From positions 23,635,444-23,699,443 of the forward strand of contig NC_090703.1 of assembly GCF_040954835.1 (NCBI RefSeq): DNA of 64,000 nucleotides, given 5' to 3'. Below, piece by piece: positions 37,501 through 45,770 of this stretch. Below the pieces are notes generated by a model. That model was not told where the DNA came from and made no database searches. It saw nothing but the letters and a program-made list of their open reading frames with translations. How positions within the stretch are numbered: position 1 is the first letter of the stretch; the number at the start of each line of letters is the position of its first letter. Made by a program: the position numbers and the translations under genes. Origin of the DNA: Lepisosteus oculatus (Eukaryota > Chordata > Actinopteri > Semionotiformes > Lepisosteidae).

Positions 37501-40500
37501 ATAACATGATGTAAATCTTCCCTTTACCTGTTTTATTTTTATCTGTTTTTGAGTGTCATCAAAGAGGCAAGCATTTGCAGATTATGCTTTGAAATTATTT
37601 TAGCAAAAGAAGGTTTTGACAAATATTTTCTTATAAACATTTTGGTTTACAGTGCACAAGAAAATTCTTTGTTTTAGCTCTGCTACACAGAAAAAAAGCA
37701 TGACATGATGCTTTACCTTCATATTTTCATGCGTTTAAAAATCAGTTACCCGACCTGTGTAATTTTATTCACCAGTGAGTATCCCCATACTCACTACCCC
37801 CCCCCCCCCAAGTACAATCATTGATAAATATACATCACCATATTAAACTTTACATGAAAAAATCATCCATAGAGGCAGATGGGTATTAATAGGTTTAACA
37901 CATCCACTTGTCGATCATAGATTTTTTAGTTAAAATGTATCATTTTTAGCTGGTAGAATGCTAATTCCTTATAATACTGTAGGATATAGACATACTGTAA
38001 GTGCACATACAGTATATAAGTTCAAATAGGTAGCTGTGTTAGCATGCATAGGCTGCAAAAAGAGCAGGAATTGGTTTATTCTATGCTGAAAGGAAAAGAG
38101 ACAACATTTTGGCTGTGTTCCGAAGGCAAAGGAATAAACTTTTACCTGTCCTTTGCTACCATATATATAAAAAACTCAACTAAAGACTAATATATACAAT
38201 TTGCCTCATAGTATTTAACATCATCCACTAATACAGGGGTTTTATTACATTTCTGACTAAGGGTCTCCTCTTTCTTAGGAACAGCTCTTAGCAAGGAGCC
38301 CCCAGTAAGAATAGGTAAGGGAGGTACAAATGAGAGGAGACCATTTTACCCTATGGGTTAAGAAGTCCTTGTTCTTGGCTTTAATGCAAAAGAACGGTAA
38401 ATAAACACAAACATAAAATATACAATTTACATATCCATGAATATCAATTTAATCAATTTCCCTACGGGATTAATAAAGTTTTATCTATCTATCTAAATAA
38501 TGTTTATATTATTTTTTATATAAAATGTGTTACTTTGCACATACAGTATAAGACCTTGACTTTAAACCCTCCCTTTTACTTGGGAAGGTCTGTTATCAGA
38601 AGATGTATTTTGTTTTCTAGCATTTACATTTTTTTTCTGTGTACATTGTTCATTTTTTGCATAGTTCCGTTTTACGCATTTGAAGGTCTGGTAAAAGTAG
38701 CCCATGATTGAAGTGTGCAAAGTTCAGTGAGAGGAAGTGACATGGGTCACATTTTGCAGTTGCGCCAGAAAGGGGCATGTAGCAGCACTGACCAATTTAC
38801 ACATTGCACTTTGTAACAGTGACATTAGAGACATCTTGTCAAAGATTAGTATGATGTTGTGTTTAATTTGTATGGGGATTATCCTTAAGGCTTCTGAAGA
38901 ATTGAAGAATGGTAATCTGAAGAATAGTAGATAATTGATTCACTATTCTTTCTAAAGAAGTTCGCTGGTTTGACTGGTCAGTGTCTTTGAGGATTCTGTC
39001 ATAGTCCTCTCTCTTCCAGAATAAAAATGTTCATCAGAGTAGGACCTTCCTTAAAGTCCCAGAATGTATGCGGTTGCTCTTATCCAGACAGATTCCTTAG
39101 CAGAAATATTGTTTTTATAACACGGAGACCAAACTTGTCTACAGTATTAAAACTGATATGAACTGCTTAAGTCATCTTTTTTAATTCATTCCTGTTGTGA
39201 TCTACAGAAGCAATTATAGAGGCAGCTCTGTGCAAGAGCGTTCTGAAACCAATAAGGGAAGCAATCTACAATGGGCTGAAGGACATCCATACCAAGGACT
39301 TATCTCTGAAAAGACTGAAAGACAACCAGCAAGTTGTGTTGAACACCACCACTACTGACATGGGGGTGACCACCAGCGTGCCTGAGACCCCTGTGATGGA
39401 GAAGATCCACCTCAAGTTTACAAACCTACACAAAGAATATTCCCCTGAAAAGAAGATCGCCATCCTGCTCAAGACCTGCAAGATCATCTATGACTCCATG
39501 TCAGTGGGCTGTCCAGGTGAGCAGAGCAGACTGACTTATTACACCTGATAGTTATTTTAATATACTGTATGTTTAACATAAGAATGTCCTTTCTTTCATC
39601 ACACTACACCACATTTCATACATTCCTATTTCTTGCAAAGAATTTGAATTCATGTTTTTCTAAATTTGACTTTTAATAAGTCATGGGCAACACAGATTCA
39701 TACCTGAAGAACTCTAATATTTGTGTAAAGATATTATCAATTTTCTCAATCCAAGATAAAAAATATTTTTAAAATTATGTGAAGGGTTTGGTTTTTCTTC
39801 AGAAATTCTTCAGAAACGCATTAAGTTTGCATAGAGACAGAAGTTGTGGAGAAAATTAAACACTGAAGATACTCCACAATAGTTTGTTGAACATCTTTTT
39901 TGCTGAAAGTAGACAACAAAAAATATATAAATCCATGCAATGCACATGCACAATTTTATTTGTTTGCAAGAGATTCCATTTGGTATTTCTTGGGAGTAAT
40001 ATATGTATTTATGTCTAAATGTAACTTTAAAGCATAGTAATATTTTTTTACTTTTGCTTTCAATACTTTATCAGACCCGAGAGTAATAACTTTGCAAAAG
40101 TTAAGGATAATTTTATGCTGGGTCTGATAATCTTGTGTGCACAGTTTGAATGATAGCATGCACCTACTGTATCTGTGGCAGATCTGTAGTCTTACAGCAT
40201 CACATTTAGCTCTTATCAACTTCTCTTCTTCTTACTTCTCTACAGCATACTTCTCTTTTTGTCCCATTGATCAAAAATAATAGTAGCTTAGATCATTTCT
40301 CTTTCTTCTCAGGGCCAAGGGTCTTGGTTGTTTATCAGCAGCGGTCTATGAATGACACTTCTAAAACTGCATTTCTAAAAACAGTATAGATTTAGCTAGA
40401 AACAATGTAGAGCTCTACTGTTCCAAACTTGGCTGAAGCCAAGAAAAGGCTTCCTGCTTTTCCAAATCTGGCCTCATTGACTTGGCTTCCTTTTCTGTGC

Positions 40501-43500
40501 TGGTAATACAGTTTTATTTTTCATGTGGATGCTTGAAAAGTGCTTCTGTGCTGTACTTTGTTCTAAACTGTTACAAAGTCCACAGTAGATGTGCTTTAAG
40601 AGAGCGCCTGTTATTCAGGGATGAAAATGTTTGTTTTGATGTGATTCTGGAATTACCTGGTATTGGATAGGTAACAAGATCATCCCCACTCTAGTCATTC
40701 TGCACATATTACTTTAAAGAGTTGCATTGATATTGCCTGTAGTGTACATTATACAGTAGGTATTGATCTTTTTAAAGGTATTGAAGTTGTCATTTCTGAC
40801 ATTTATTTGGACACAGTAAAATATCAAAATTGTTTTGTTGGTTTAAAAATGTCAGATATAGGTGTATAGGTACTTTTGTGTGCAAAATTATGGCACCCCG
40901 GAGTGTAAATAAGACAGGAATTCAGGAGTGCTGAGATTCTGCAATTTATTATCTTTTATTCAGGGAAGCACCATGGTGCAGATGACTTCCTCCCAGTGTT
41001 GATGTATGTGTTAGTGAGGAGCAATATAAGTGCGATGCTGCTTGATGTGGAGTACATGATGGAGCTCATGGACCCTGCTTTGCAACTTGGAGAAGGTAGA
41101 ACACATAAATAACTGCTTTTTTTAAAGAAATGGACATTCATTTTGTTGATTAATTAAACCACAAACATGTATCAAAATACAACTAATCTATAAGTCCCAC
41201 AGAATGTCTGCACAGTGCATTAACAATTAAACAAAACCATATTACCCTATGCCCCAATGAATTGTTTCATTTTGTTACACCAAAGCTTAAATATAATTAA
41301 AATAATAACTATAACAAAAACATGAACAAAGGTCGCATGCATACAATATGCCTCCAAATTTCTCAGTGTGTTATCGTTGAAGAAAGTCATTCAGTTCTCT
41401 GTCCTTACAATGTCCTGTAAAAATAAATCTTCCCAGTCCCTGTTAGTGAGAAGTAGCTGTTAATGAGAAGTAGCTGGGACTGATAGAATCATGTGCTGCA
41501 TTGCGTTTGCTCCAAATCTTTATACTTAGGCTTAACACTTACTTTACACTTTATATTTAGGCCTGAAACTTTAATTTTGCCTAGTCAGACAACAAATCCT
41601 ATTGCTACATTGGCAGTACTGTATTAAAAGCTTAAGTGCTTTGTTACAAACTCCATGCAGAATTAGGTTTTAGGAATTAGGTTAGCAAAGAGGGTTAAGA
41701 CTTATGCATTCATCATATTTTACTTTTCATTTTTCTTTGCAGTTTGTTACTAAAATGTTTACTTTGAGTATTTTGTTATGATAAAAAAATATTTACTTTG
41801 AGAAAGAGATGTATACACCATCTGTAATTCATGAATATGGGACATCATCAAAAGTGGATGAATACTTTTGCAAGGCACTATATGCCTAGGTTTATTCCTA
41901 GGTTTTAGCATATTTAACAGATAGATAGATATATATACCTTAAATATTGGCTGATGCTTTTCCAGTTTTTATTTTTAGAAGTGGGCAAGTACTGTAACAA
42001 CATTTTTTAAGCTTGTGTATCTCTCTGACATAAATTATAAAAATAAATTTATTGTTAAATGTGATCGCTGGCAAAGGAAAGAATTAGCTTATTCAGTATG
42101 ATATGTTTGTTTTTATACATGTAAAACGCCTAAACTAATCTTTTTTTCCAAGCTAGTAACACTGAAAGCCAATCTCAAAAGGCATTTGCCTGGAGCTTTG
42201 AGTAATATAATACTGTAATATTCACTTTCTATGACTACATTATTCAGGCTTAGTGAAGCTGTAGCTATCTGCTTCATCAAATTGTGCCATGCTAAAACAC
42301 TGTTGCTCAGGAAAGTGAAGCAACCATGCATCCGAGTTTTATCAGATACCAGTTTTACCAACATTTTACAAAAGATCATAGTGCAGTACAAAAACTGAGG
42401 CAAAACAAAAAACAAGTTTTGCAACAAGGTTAGTTTACGGTTAAGTCCCTACACATGCAAGTGTTCTACACAATGCTTTCAATAGTTTATTAATATTATT
42501 TTACAAAACCACCACAATTCTGATGAAGATTTTAAACTGTTTTGGCCTCTTCTTGTTGACAGGGTCTTATTACTTAACCACAACCTATGGCGCCCTAGAG
42601 CACATTAAGAACTATGACAAAGTATCAATTACAAGGCAGCTGAGTCTTGAGATACAAGATTCTATTCACCGCTGGGAAAGACGTCGGACTCTCAACAGGG
42701 CCAGGGTGTCCAGGACTTCAGTACAGGTACTCTTCATGAATAGGTGTACAACTCAGTGATTTCTAATTGTTCACCTACTCATTTGTGTTTTCTTATTTTG
42801 TTTAATACATAACATTTACGTTGGGAAAAAAAGGGAAAAGCAGTCTCAAATTGGAATAATGGAGATTTTGATTGGATAATTTCAAAAAACCTTGTTGGTA
42901 GGCATTGCAAACATTAGAATAAAGAAAGTTTGTAGTCCAATTGAGAAGGGTTACTTTTAACCAATAAACAATTGTCTATTTTGCACTGCAATATCAGAGC
43001 ATAGACCTTGTATTGCATATTTTCATAAATTCATAGAGAAAAACATCTGAAAGCTTTATGAGCTGAGACTACATTTTGCATCCTTGTGTCAATGCAATGG
43101 CAGCAGGGGCAGTTTTTTAGTTATTTAATTTTTAAAACAAAATATTCAAGTTACATGTTGTAAGGAACAGGGCTACATACTGTATTACAGCATTGCTGCC
43201 ACATGGTAATTAGGCAGTGTGGAGATCCGCACATTTACTTGGTCTATTATGGCACAAATTGAGATGTTCATTAAGCTTATCAAGGAAATGGTGAATGAAT
43301 ATATCTTCTTTCTGTTTTAGAATTATTATCAAATGGTTTGTGATAGTTATTATAAACGGCACCATGCTCCCTTACTGACCATCCATCAGTTACCAAACGT
43401 TTAGAAAATTGGATAGTCAGGATCTGTGCGATCTTTTGTTAAACCTCAGGGAACAGCATCTTGAGCATCTTTTCCTCGAGCCAACTGACCTGAGAGCACT

Positions 43501-44543
43501 GCTAGCACAGCACTGGATACTGGCTCTGATATTTGGTGGTTGGAAACACTACACTTTATACATAACCACCCAGCATAACAAAGATATACTGTACAGTACA
43601 TGTAACCTGCTACTTCTTAGCACTATGTACAGTATTCTATTATAAGTAAAACAGTCATTTGCAGCTTTTAGCTTGAAAGTAATGGTGAAAATGTTGGAAT
43701 TGTTAAAGATCCGATCATAAATTCCTAGAATGTGGTTTCTTTAACGCTTTGCCTTTTACAGTGAGTTAGAAATGAAATGACAAAGACAACCTGTTCTGTC
43801 ATCATAGTTTTGGCACTCAAAAGCACTTTTAATATGATCACAAGCTTCATAAACTTAATCAATTATAAGAGATGTTACATATGTATTAGAGTAGTTACAG
43901 TACATACAGTATGTATAAAACATGTACAATAAATATAGTAGGTCTTATAGATTATTAGGGAATTAGGTGTACAGAACTGTTGAAACACTACTGCTGTATT
44001 GTGTCACAGCAGATGTGTATTCATGTCAGTTGCAAATACACAACTGAATTTTTATGGCTTTATCTCATTTGCATCAAACCTTTGTGAGAAAAGTGTTGTA
44101 TGTTGGATTTAAATGATCAACAGTATTTGTATTTTACAAATTTCAATGATTAAGCGATATTTTATGCACAAAACCATTAGTTTTTGTCTGACCTGTCCTT
44201 CTGCATTCTCTGTTCAACTTTGCAGGATTTCATCAATGTCTCATTCCTGGATGCAGGCTGCAATACAAAGACTCTGGGGGCTAGACCCACCACCACAGCC
44301 CAGGACTTGTGTAATCAATGTGCAGAGAAGTTTGAAGTCCTGGAACCTGAGTGTTACCAGCTGTTTGTTCTTGTAGACGGGATATACCAGCAGCTGTCCC
44401 CTGATGCGCTGCCCCTCACTATCAAAGCCAGCTTCCACGAACCCAGTGAACCCAAGAAGGAATATTATTTTGTGTACAAGCCTATGACCTCCGAACAAGA
44501 AGCTGCCAAACCTCCACCAACTGAGACGGAGAGCCTGATTTGA
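3688..44543 (+). CDS. rin3: Ras and Rab interactor 3, complete 11-exon coding region
   Basis: RIN3 is a guanine-nucleotide exchange factor for the Rab5 family, including Rab31 in mammals, acting on early endosomes and recruited by Ras-type GTPases. The exons join 3688-3734, 11535-11579, 14272-14452, 19710-19824, 31767-31839, 33109-33200, 34652-35986, 39208-39516, 40964-41095, 42563-42726 and 44226-44543, giving 936 codons and a stop; every junction keeps frame. Domains in order: SH2-like (about residues 71-180), proline-rich region with motifs near 276-284, 333-341 and 416-426, RIN-homology region (about 527-640), VPS9 (about 690-830, with the expected catalytic Asp740 and Tyr785), and Ras-association domain (about 832-925). 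Similarity to human RIN3 is clear along the length, and it fits RIN3 better than RIN2. The usual SH2 arginine is a lysine. The first two exons are the least certain. Confidence 0.96.
8626..8752. repeat. Penelope-type terminal repeat fragment in head-to-head form
   Basis: A + strand piece (AAGTAAAGG...CCATGCTGAAAAGAG) is followed by an inverted piece (CCTTTACTTGTTCC...GCATGC...AGTAGCTAC). The same words occur at the end of the Penelope-like element near 21.3 kb and in fragments at 38.0 and 60.8 kb. The short inverted arms could form a hairpin in RNA. Confidence 0.5.
8845..8995 (+). repeat. fragment related to the GCGCTTT repeat family
   Basis: Contains CTCAAAGTGCTTTACAT and later an AATGAAAGGGGAAC segment. 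The latter recurs at about 53.8 kb, so both are copies of one dispersed repeat. No coding potential is seen. Confidence 0.45.
9350..9968 (-). mobile_element. 3' end of an L2-type LINE, bounded by 14-bp inverted repeats
   Basis: Read on the minus strand, 9701-9892 encodes a segment with DTTHPSY and LPSGKWYRSIRARTTRLRDS, typical of the C-terminus of fish LINE ORF2 proteins. It is followed by a 3' UTR ending with AATAAAAGTGAACTTGAACTT. Unusually, the truncated 5' end carries the same word in reverse. AAGTTCAAGTTCAC at 9350-9363 is the perfect inverse of GTGAACTTGAACTT at 9955-9968, and TA lies just outside the inner 13 bp on both sides. The fragment is dead as a protein gene. Confidence 0.7.
11535..11579 (+). 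CDS. rin3: RIN3 coding exon 2, 45-nt microexon
   Basis: A strong acceptor (TTTTTTCTAACAG) and a perfect GTAAGT donor flank 45 bases. The frame demanded by both neighbours is open and reads NVLPSGPNASEMQP, with a shared glycine codon at the first junction and a shared arginine codon at the second. The exon is phase 2 on both sides, so skipping it would keep the protein in frame. The peptide is not clearly conserved in human RIN3. Support is therefore splice-signal and phase only. Confidence 0.7.
12809..12929. repeat. 53-bp direct duplication, 68-bp period
   Basis: The 53 bases at 12809-12861 recur without change at 12877-12929, separated by 15 bases. The identity suggests a recent local duplication. 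No function is evident. Confidence 0.95.
13670..13780 (+). repeat. fragment of dispersed repeat (CCAATCCCGGTCC type)
   Basis: Starts with GTTCCCAATCCCGGTCC and continues with TTTTTTGTTCCAGCTGAGC and an AT-rich 3' part. Related leader sequences occur near 34.14 kb (CTCCAACCCTAGTCCTGG) and 58.8 kb (TCCAGTCCTGGTCCTG). It is a known type of fish repeat whose class I cannot assign. Confidence 0.45.
14272..14452 (+). CDS. rin3: RIN3 coding exon 3, start of SH2-like domain
   Basis: Encodes residues 31-91. The segment SISILEKLIKTCPVWLQL matches the human protein almost exactly and leads into the SH2-like fold. The acceptor is CTTCTTTCAG at 14262-14271 and the donor GTGAGG at 14453, leaving phase 0 for the next exon. 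Confidence 0.95.
17380..17725 (+). repeat. SINE-like fish repeat, near full length
   Basis: Begins with GATGGTGGCACAGTGGGTGG, passes through the TGGAGTTTTCATATTTCTCC and GGGTTTCCACCAGG segments, and ends in AAAATGGATGGA. These parts recur in the same order in several places (37.15 kb, and reversed at 51.8 kb). This copy shows the normal order of the middle segment, which matters for the rearranged copy at 37 kb. Confidence 0.65.
18848..18945 (+). mobile_element. LINE reverse-transcriptase fragment
   Basis: The + strand encodes GVLQGPILAPF, then after a frame change FISDLDSGI. This resembles the reverse-transcriptase signature GxxQGSxLGPLLF followed by INDL. Stops and the frame change show it is a fossil. 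Confidence 0.6.
19440..19512 (+). mobile_element. retroelement 3' tail
   Basis: Sequence of the type CATTTCATTGCACT...ACATATGACAATAATC ends in an (AAATC)n-like tail. This is the usual look of a fish LINE 3' end. Its upstream part (from about 19.2 kb) may belong to the same element. Confidence 0.5.
19710..19824 (+). CDS. rin3: RIN3 coding exon 4, SH2-like core
   Basis: Encodes residues 92-129. It opens with IFLVKKN, the place of the SH2 phosphate-binding strand (usually FLVR). Here the arginine position is lysine. The exon ends IVIKEEKS, close to the human sequence. Acceptor TATCTTCTGTAG, donor GTAAGT. Confidence 0.95.
21305..22800 (-). mobile_element. Penelope-like retroelement with GIY-YIG remnant
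   Basis: Minus-strand broken frames show, from high to low coordinate, a segment ending in LDKPTVLYLPTHTLV (22.5-22.8 kb), a TLPFLDINLSI segment (22421-22450) followed by YCKPTDS, and a CRKCPAVYIDETGR segment (21761-21805). The last fits the GIY-YIG-type endonuclease domain that follows the reverse transcriptase in Penelope-like elements. Part of the catalytic reverse-transcriptase core seems deleted near 22.55 kb. Stops are frequent. The low-coordinate end matches terminal fragments at 8.6, 38.0 and 60.8 kb. Confidence 0.75.
22925..24500 (-). mobile_element. L2-like LINE, 5'-truncated, reverse-transcriptase region
   Basis: Minus-strand frames cover successive parts of an L2/CR1-clade ORF2: a linker ending SSTWFTEELNLLK near 24.3 kb, an SKYYLSLIDE segment near 24.15 kb, and the reverse-transcriptase segments PFISKVLDKAVATQLQ and LSAAFDTVDHNILL near 23.55-23.75 kb. 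The 3' part resembles the region after the polymerase fingers and thumb (22.95-23.26 kb). A short (TTATC)n tail lies near 22.93-22.96 kb. Frameshifts separate the parts. Confidence 0.8.
24956..25200 (+). repeat. 3' part of the GCGCTTT dispersed repeat family
   Basis: Contains CAGAGAGTCAGGACC, TTTTATGTCTCATGC, CACCCCCTACTGGCCCC and GGTGATATGGCTGCTG. All four recur in the same order at 54.38-54.64 kb, where the rest of the element is present. Confidence 0.7.
25255..25488 (+). mobile_element. L2-type LINE 3' end
   Basis: The + strand encodes traces of the KTFFFRRAF-type C-terminus. The 3' UTR reads CTGTAAAACACTTTGAG...GGTGCTATATAAAATAAG and leads into the TTA repeat. This is the standard L2 3' end in fish. 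Confidence 0.75.
25489..25541. repeat. (TTA)n microsatellite
   Basis: About 17 uninterrupted TTA units follow the L2 3' end, presumably grown from the LINE's own tail. Confidence 0.95.
25820..26090. other. GC-rich patch of unknown origin
   Basis: A block much richer in G and C than the intron around it, with GAAACAGGCTGGAGGC, CACTATATATGGGCGGG and CCCCTCCCC. A TATA-like word sits beside GC boxes. It could be an LTR or other repeat end, or an intronic promoter. No splice donor or coding exon was recognised in it. Confidence 0.35.
28250..28289. repeat. (AATAAC)n / AAT-rich microsatellite
   Basis: Several AACAAT-type units run directly up to the 5' edge of the Gypsy LTR. They may have served as the insertion target. 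Confidence 0.85.
28290..28655 (+). repeat. 5' LTR of the Gypsy element
   Basis: Begins TG and ends CA, about 366 bp. It carries a TATATAAA box at 28433-28440 and an AATAAA signal at 28549-28554, as expected of an LTR promoter and polyadenylation site. The edges are estimated from the TG/CA rule and the primer site that follows. Confidence 0.65.
28661..28678 (+). promoter_or_regulatory. primer-binding site, tRNA-Lys type
   Basis: TGGTGCCCAACGTTGGGC differs at two positions from the 18 bases complementary to the 3' end of one tRNA-Lys class (TGGCGCCCAACGTGGGGC). It sits 5 bases after the LTR end. Confidence 0.75.
30255..30345 (+). mobile_element. LINE 3' tail inside the Gypsy element
   Basis: The run ACAAATTCCTAATGC...GGCTAATAAAGTGATC ends in (TTATC)n, a typical LINE 3' tail. 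It separates the protease and integrase remnants of the Gypsy element, so it inserted after the Gypsy element did. Confidence 0.6.
31767..31839 (+). CDS. rin3: RIN3 coding exon 5
   Basis: Encodes residues 130-153 (LLYLEGSVLVFDDIFKLIAF and on), part of the SH2-like domain, nearly identical to human RIN3. Acceptor CTTTTTTCAG, donor GTAAGA. Confidence 0.96.
31840..33108 (+). other. RIN3 intron 5
   Basis: About 1.27 kb, AT-rich, without any recognised feature. Confidence 0.7.
33109..33200 (+). CDS. rin3: RIN3 coding exon 6
   Basis: Encodes DVLPFTLKLPQVIIEAT and ends ISNLGS, closing the SH2-like region (residues 154-184). The acceptor is chosen at 33107-33108 because only that AG gives the conserved RD junction. 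Donor GTGAGA. Confidence 0.96.
33467..33765 (-). repeat. GCGCTTT-family repeat, 5' part
   Basis: The reverse complement contains CAAAGCGCTTTACAGGTAATGG, shared with 45.1 and 54.1 kb, followed by the CACCACCAATGT and CCACCTGGATGAT segments. It is shorter than the copy at 54.1 kb. Confidence 0.65.
34143..34230 (+). repeat. fragment of CCAATCCCGGTCC-type repeat
   Basis: Starts with ATCTCCAACCCTAGTCCTGG and decays into AT-rich sequence. It is related to the copy at 13.67 kb. Confidence 0.4.
34652..35986 (+). CDS. rin3: RIN3 coding exon 7, proline-rich and RIN-homology
   Basis: The large 1335-base exon encodes residues 185-629. It opens with FWGSSMN and has the CEIELSIGNDRLWYVNPIFI block strongly conserved with human RIN3. 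Three proline motifs follow: RPPPIPPRP (about 276-284), IPPVPPRRR (about 333-341) and MPPIPPPRKKR (about 416-426). The last two match the positions in human RIN3 reported to bind the SH3 domains of CD2AP. The DSYSTSSTEEE acidic-serine patch and the RIN-homology start (LDKAKQRLSMV) come next. Acceptor TTGGCTTTTGCAG, donor GTAACA (weaker than the others). Confidence 0.96.
37145..37435 (+). repeat. SINE-like repeat with inverted middle
   Basis: The flanks read in + orientation (GGTTTCCTC-type leader, then CAGTTCCCCCGCAACC and AAATGGATGGA at the end). The segment 37252-37357, however, reads in the opposite direction. Inverted arms at 37195-37251 and 37301-37357 (57 bp, one mismatch) enclose a 49-base spacer. 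The arrangement makes both strands encode the same short peptide. Confidence 0.75.
38024..38165. repeat. Penelope-type terminal repeat fragment
   Basis: AGGTAGCTGTGTTAGCATGC...GGTTTATTCTATGCTGAAAGG, then TTTTGGCTGTG, then an inverted TTTTACCTGTCCTTTGC. The same parts occur at 8.6 kb and at the end of the element at 21.3 kb. Confidence 0.55.
38440..38497 (+). mobile_element. LINE 3' tail with (TCTA)n
   Basis: AATTTCCCTACGGGATTAATAAAG followed by TTATCTATCTATCTA is the usual 3' terminus of a fish non-LTR element. Only the tail remains. Confidence 0.6.
39208..39516 (+). CDS. rin3: RIN3 coding exon 8, RIN-homology to VPS9 start
   Basis: Encodes residues 630-732. It contains VLKPIREAI, DMGVTTSVPE and EYSPEKKIAILLKTCKIIYD, the last being the entry to the VPS9 domain. 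These are very close to the human protein. Acceptor TGATCTACAG, donor GTGAGC. Confidence 0.97.
39517..40963 (+). other. RIN3 intron 8
   Basis: About 1.45 kb, no recognised feature. Confidence 0.7.
40964..41095 (+). CDS. rin3: RIN3 coding exon 9, VPS9 catalytic core
   Basis: Encodes residues 734-776. GADDFLPVLMYV carries the aspartate (Asp740) that corresponds to the catalytic Asp of VPS9 exchange factors, followed by EYMMELMDP. Acceptor TCTTTTATTCAG, donor GTAGAA (a weak donor but the only one that keeps frame). Confidence 0.97.
41096..42562 (+). other. RIN3 intron 9
   Basis: About 1.47 kb. The region 41.63-41.885 kb is a Tc1-like 3' end. The rest is AT-rich without recognised features. Confidence 0.7.
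41630..41885 (+). mobile_element. 3' end of a Tc1-like transposon
   Basis: Contains the typical word GCAAAGAGGGTTAAGACTTA and ends with TGAATACTTTTGCAAGGCAC, the usual terminal inverted repeat end of this group in fish. No transposase part is present here. Confidence 0.6.
42563..42726 (+). CDS. rin3: RIN3 coding exon 10, VPS9 end
   Basis: Encodes residues 777-831. SYYLTTTYGALEHI holds the conserved VPS9 tyrosine (Tyr785). It continues to DSIHRWERRRTLNRARVSR and VQ, almost the same as human RIN3. Acceptor TCTTGTTGACAG, donor GTACTC. Confidence 0.97.
42727..44225 (+). other. RIN3 intron 10
   Basis: About 1.5 kb. A 78-codon frame at 43409-43645 has no recognisable domain and no proper splice signals, so it is treated as chance. 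No other feature is seen. Confidence 0.65.
44226..44543 (+). CDS. rin3: RIN3 coding exon 11, Ras-association domain and stop
   Basis: Encodes residues 832-936 and ends at TGA 44541-44543. It includes QDLCNQCAEKFEVLEPE, LFVLVDG and YYFVYKPM, which fit the Ras-association domain of RIN proteins. The protein ends ETESLI, without the glycine run of the human C-terminus. Acceptor CAACTTTGCAG. Confidence 0.97.
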   Translation, partial: DFINVSFLDAGCNTKTLGARPTTTAQDLCNQCAEKFEVLEPECYQLFVLVDGIYQQLSPDALPLTIKASFHEPSEPKKEYYFVYKPMTSEQEAAKPPPTETESLI

Positions 44544-45770
44544 ATGACAAAATGTCATGTTCACAAATAAGGACATCTTGTAAGAAACTATTTACAGAGC
44601 ATTCATAAGGAATGCTATGACTTTGAGCTCCTATGTCTTATTTTCAATATATTTGTCTTGTTTTGATAATATTTTTTTATATTCTTCATCATCATAATGA
44701 AAAAGAAAAGTTTTCCCCTAAAGATTGTGTATAAAAAGGGTTCTGTAAAATGATTTAGTAGTTTCTCCCTGTTGTGTTTCCTGCTTTTCCAAAATACACA
44801 GGACAAGCGATACATCTCTACCTCTCTTGAAAATAATACAATGATGTACCAGTTGAAGTCTTAATGGTTATCGAAATTCCAAACAGTTATTACATTGAAA
44901 TATGTTTATCTACTTTCATGGTACACATACAGTAAAATGTTTCATTATCTAGGAACAGTGGCTTCTAGAAATATGTGTCAGTTACTGTAGAATATATCCA
45001 AAAAATTCTCCATTCATTTATGGCTTTTAATCAAGATCTCCACAATAATTAATAATAATAATTGCTTACATTTATATAGCGCTTTTCTGGACACTCCACT
45101 CAAAGCGCTTTACAGGTAATGGGGACTCCCCTCCACCACCACCAATGTGCAGCATCCACCTGTGTGATGTGACGGCAGCCATAGTGTGCCAGAACGCTCA
45201 CCACACATCAGCTATCAGTGGGGAGGAGAGCAGAATGGCAAAAAATGGCAAAACTAGACCTTAAGACACAATAGAAAAGGAAATGCTGAATACCTGAATA
45301 CCTAAAAACACTTTTAACTTTCCTTTCAGTTCTTGGATCCTAGGCTAAGTTCTAGTTAGTTGCCTCCTGTGTGAAGTTTACAAGTTTCTGGTGCTTTCAC
45401 CTCCTAAAGACATGCTGATTAGGCCAATTGCTGTCTCTGAATTGTTTGTGAGTGTGCCCTGTGATAGACAATTTAGCCCTAGTGTACCTTGCACACACTG
45501 TCCTTCCAGGATTTACGCAGCTTGTTTGTCTCAACCCTTATCAGAACAAAATGGCTTTTTGAGAATGGATAATCTAAATAAGGTTAGCATTGTCGTTCCC
45601 TCAGAGATTTTCTCTCCACAAAGCGCCTACAGAGTGGCATTTAATTTTGAAACAAATATCTTAGCTTTTTTGAAAAATAAAATAATTTTAATTAAAATTC
45701 CAAATATTTCACAGAACAATTTTATTTCACATGAACATCAGCAATAAATTATTTCAAATAAACTTAAATA
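44544..45770 (+). other. probable RIN3 3' UTR with three AATAAA signals
   Basis: The first AATAAA words after the stop are at 45676-45681, 45743-45748 and 45757-45762, so a 3' UTR of about 1.2 kb ending near 45.77-45.79 kb is plausible. It would include the GCGCTTT-type repeat at 45.05 kb. The true cleavage site is not determined by the sequence. Confidence 0.45.
45045..45240 (+). repeat. GCGCTTT-family repeat, 5' part
   Basis: AATAATTGCTTACATTTATA, GCGCTTTTCTGGACACTCC and TCACCACACATCAGC appear in the order seen in the longer copy at 54.09 kb. It lies within the probable RIN3 3' UTR. Confidence 0.75.

Larger units (their letters stand above)
35987..39207 (+). other. RIN3 intron 7
   Basis: About 3.2 kb. 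It carries the rearranged SINE-like repeat at 37.15-37.43 kb, a 13-base C run at 37797-37809, a Penelope-type terminal fragment at 38.02 kb and a LINE 3' tail at 38.44 kb. Nothing else is recognised. Confidence 0.7.

Noticed and set aside
43409..43645. 78-codon frame as an additional RIN3 exon
   Set aside because: Exons 10 and 11 join directly in frame with conserved sequence on both sides, leaving no place for it.
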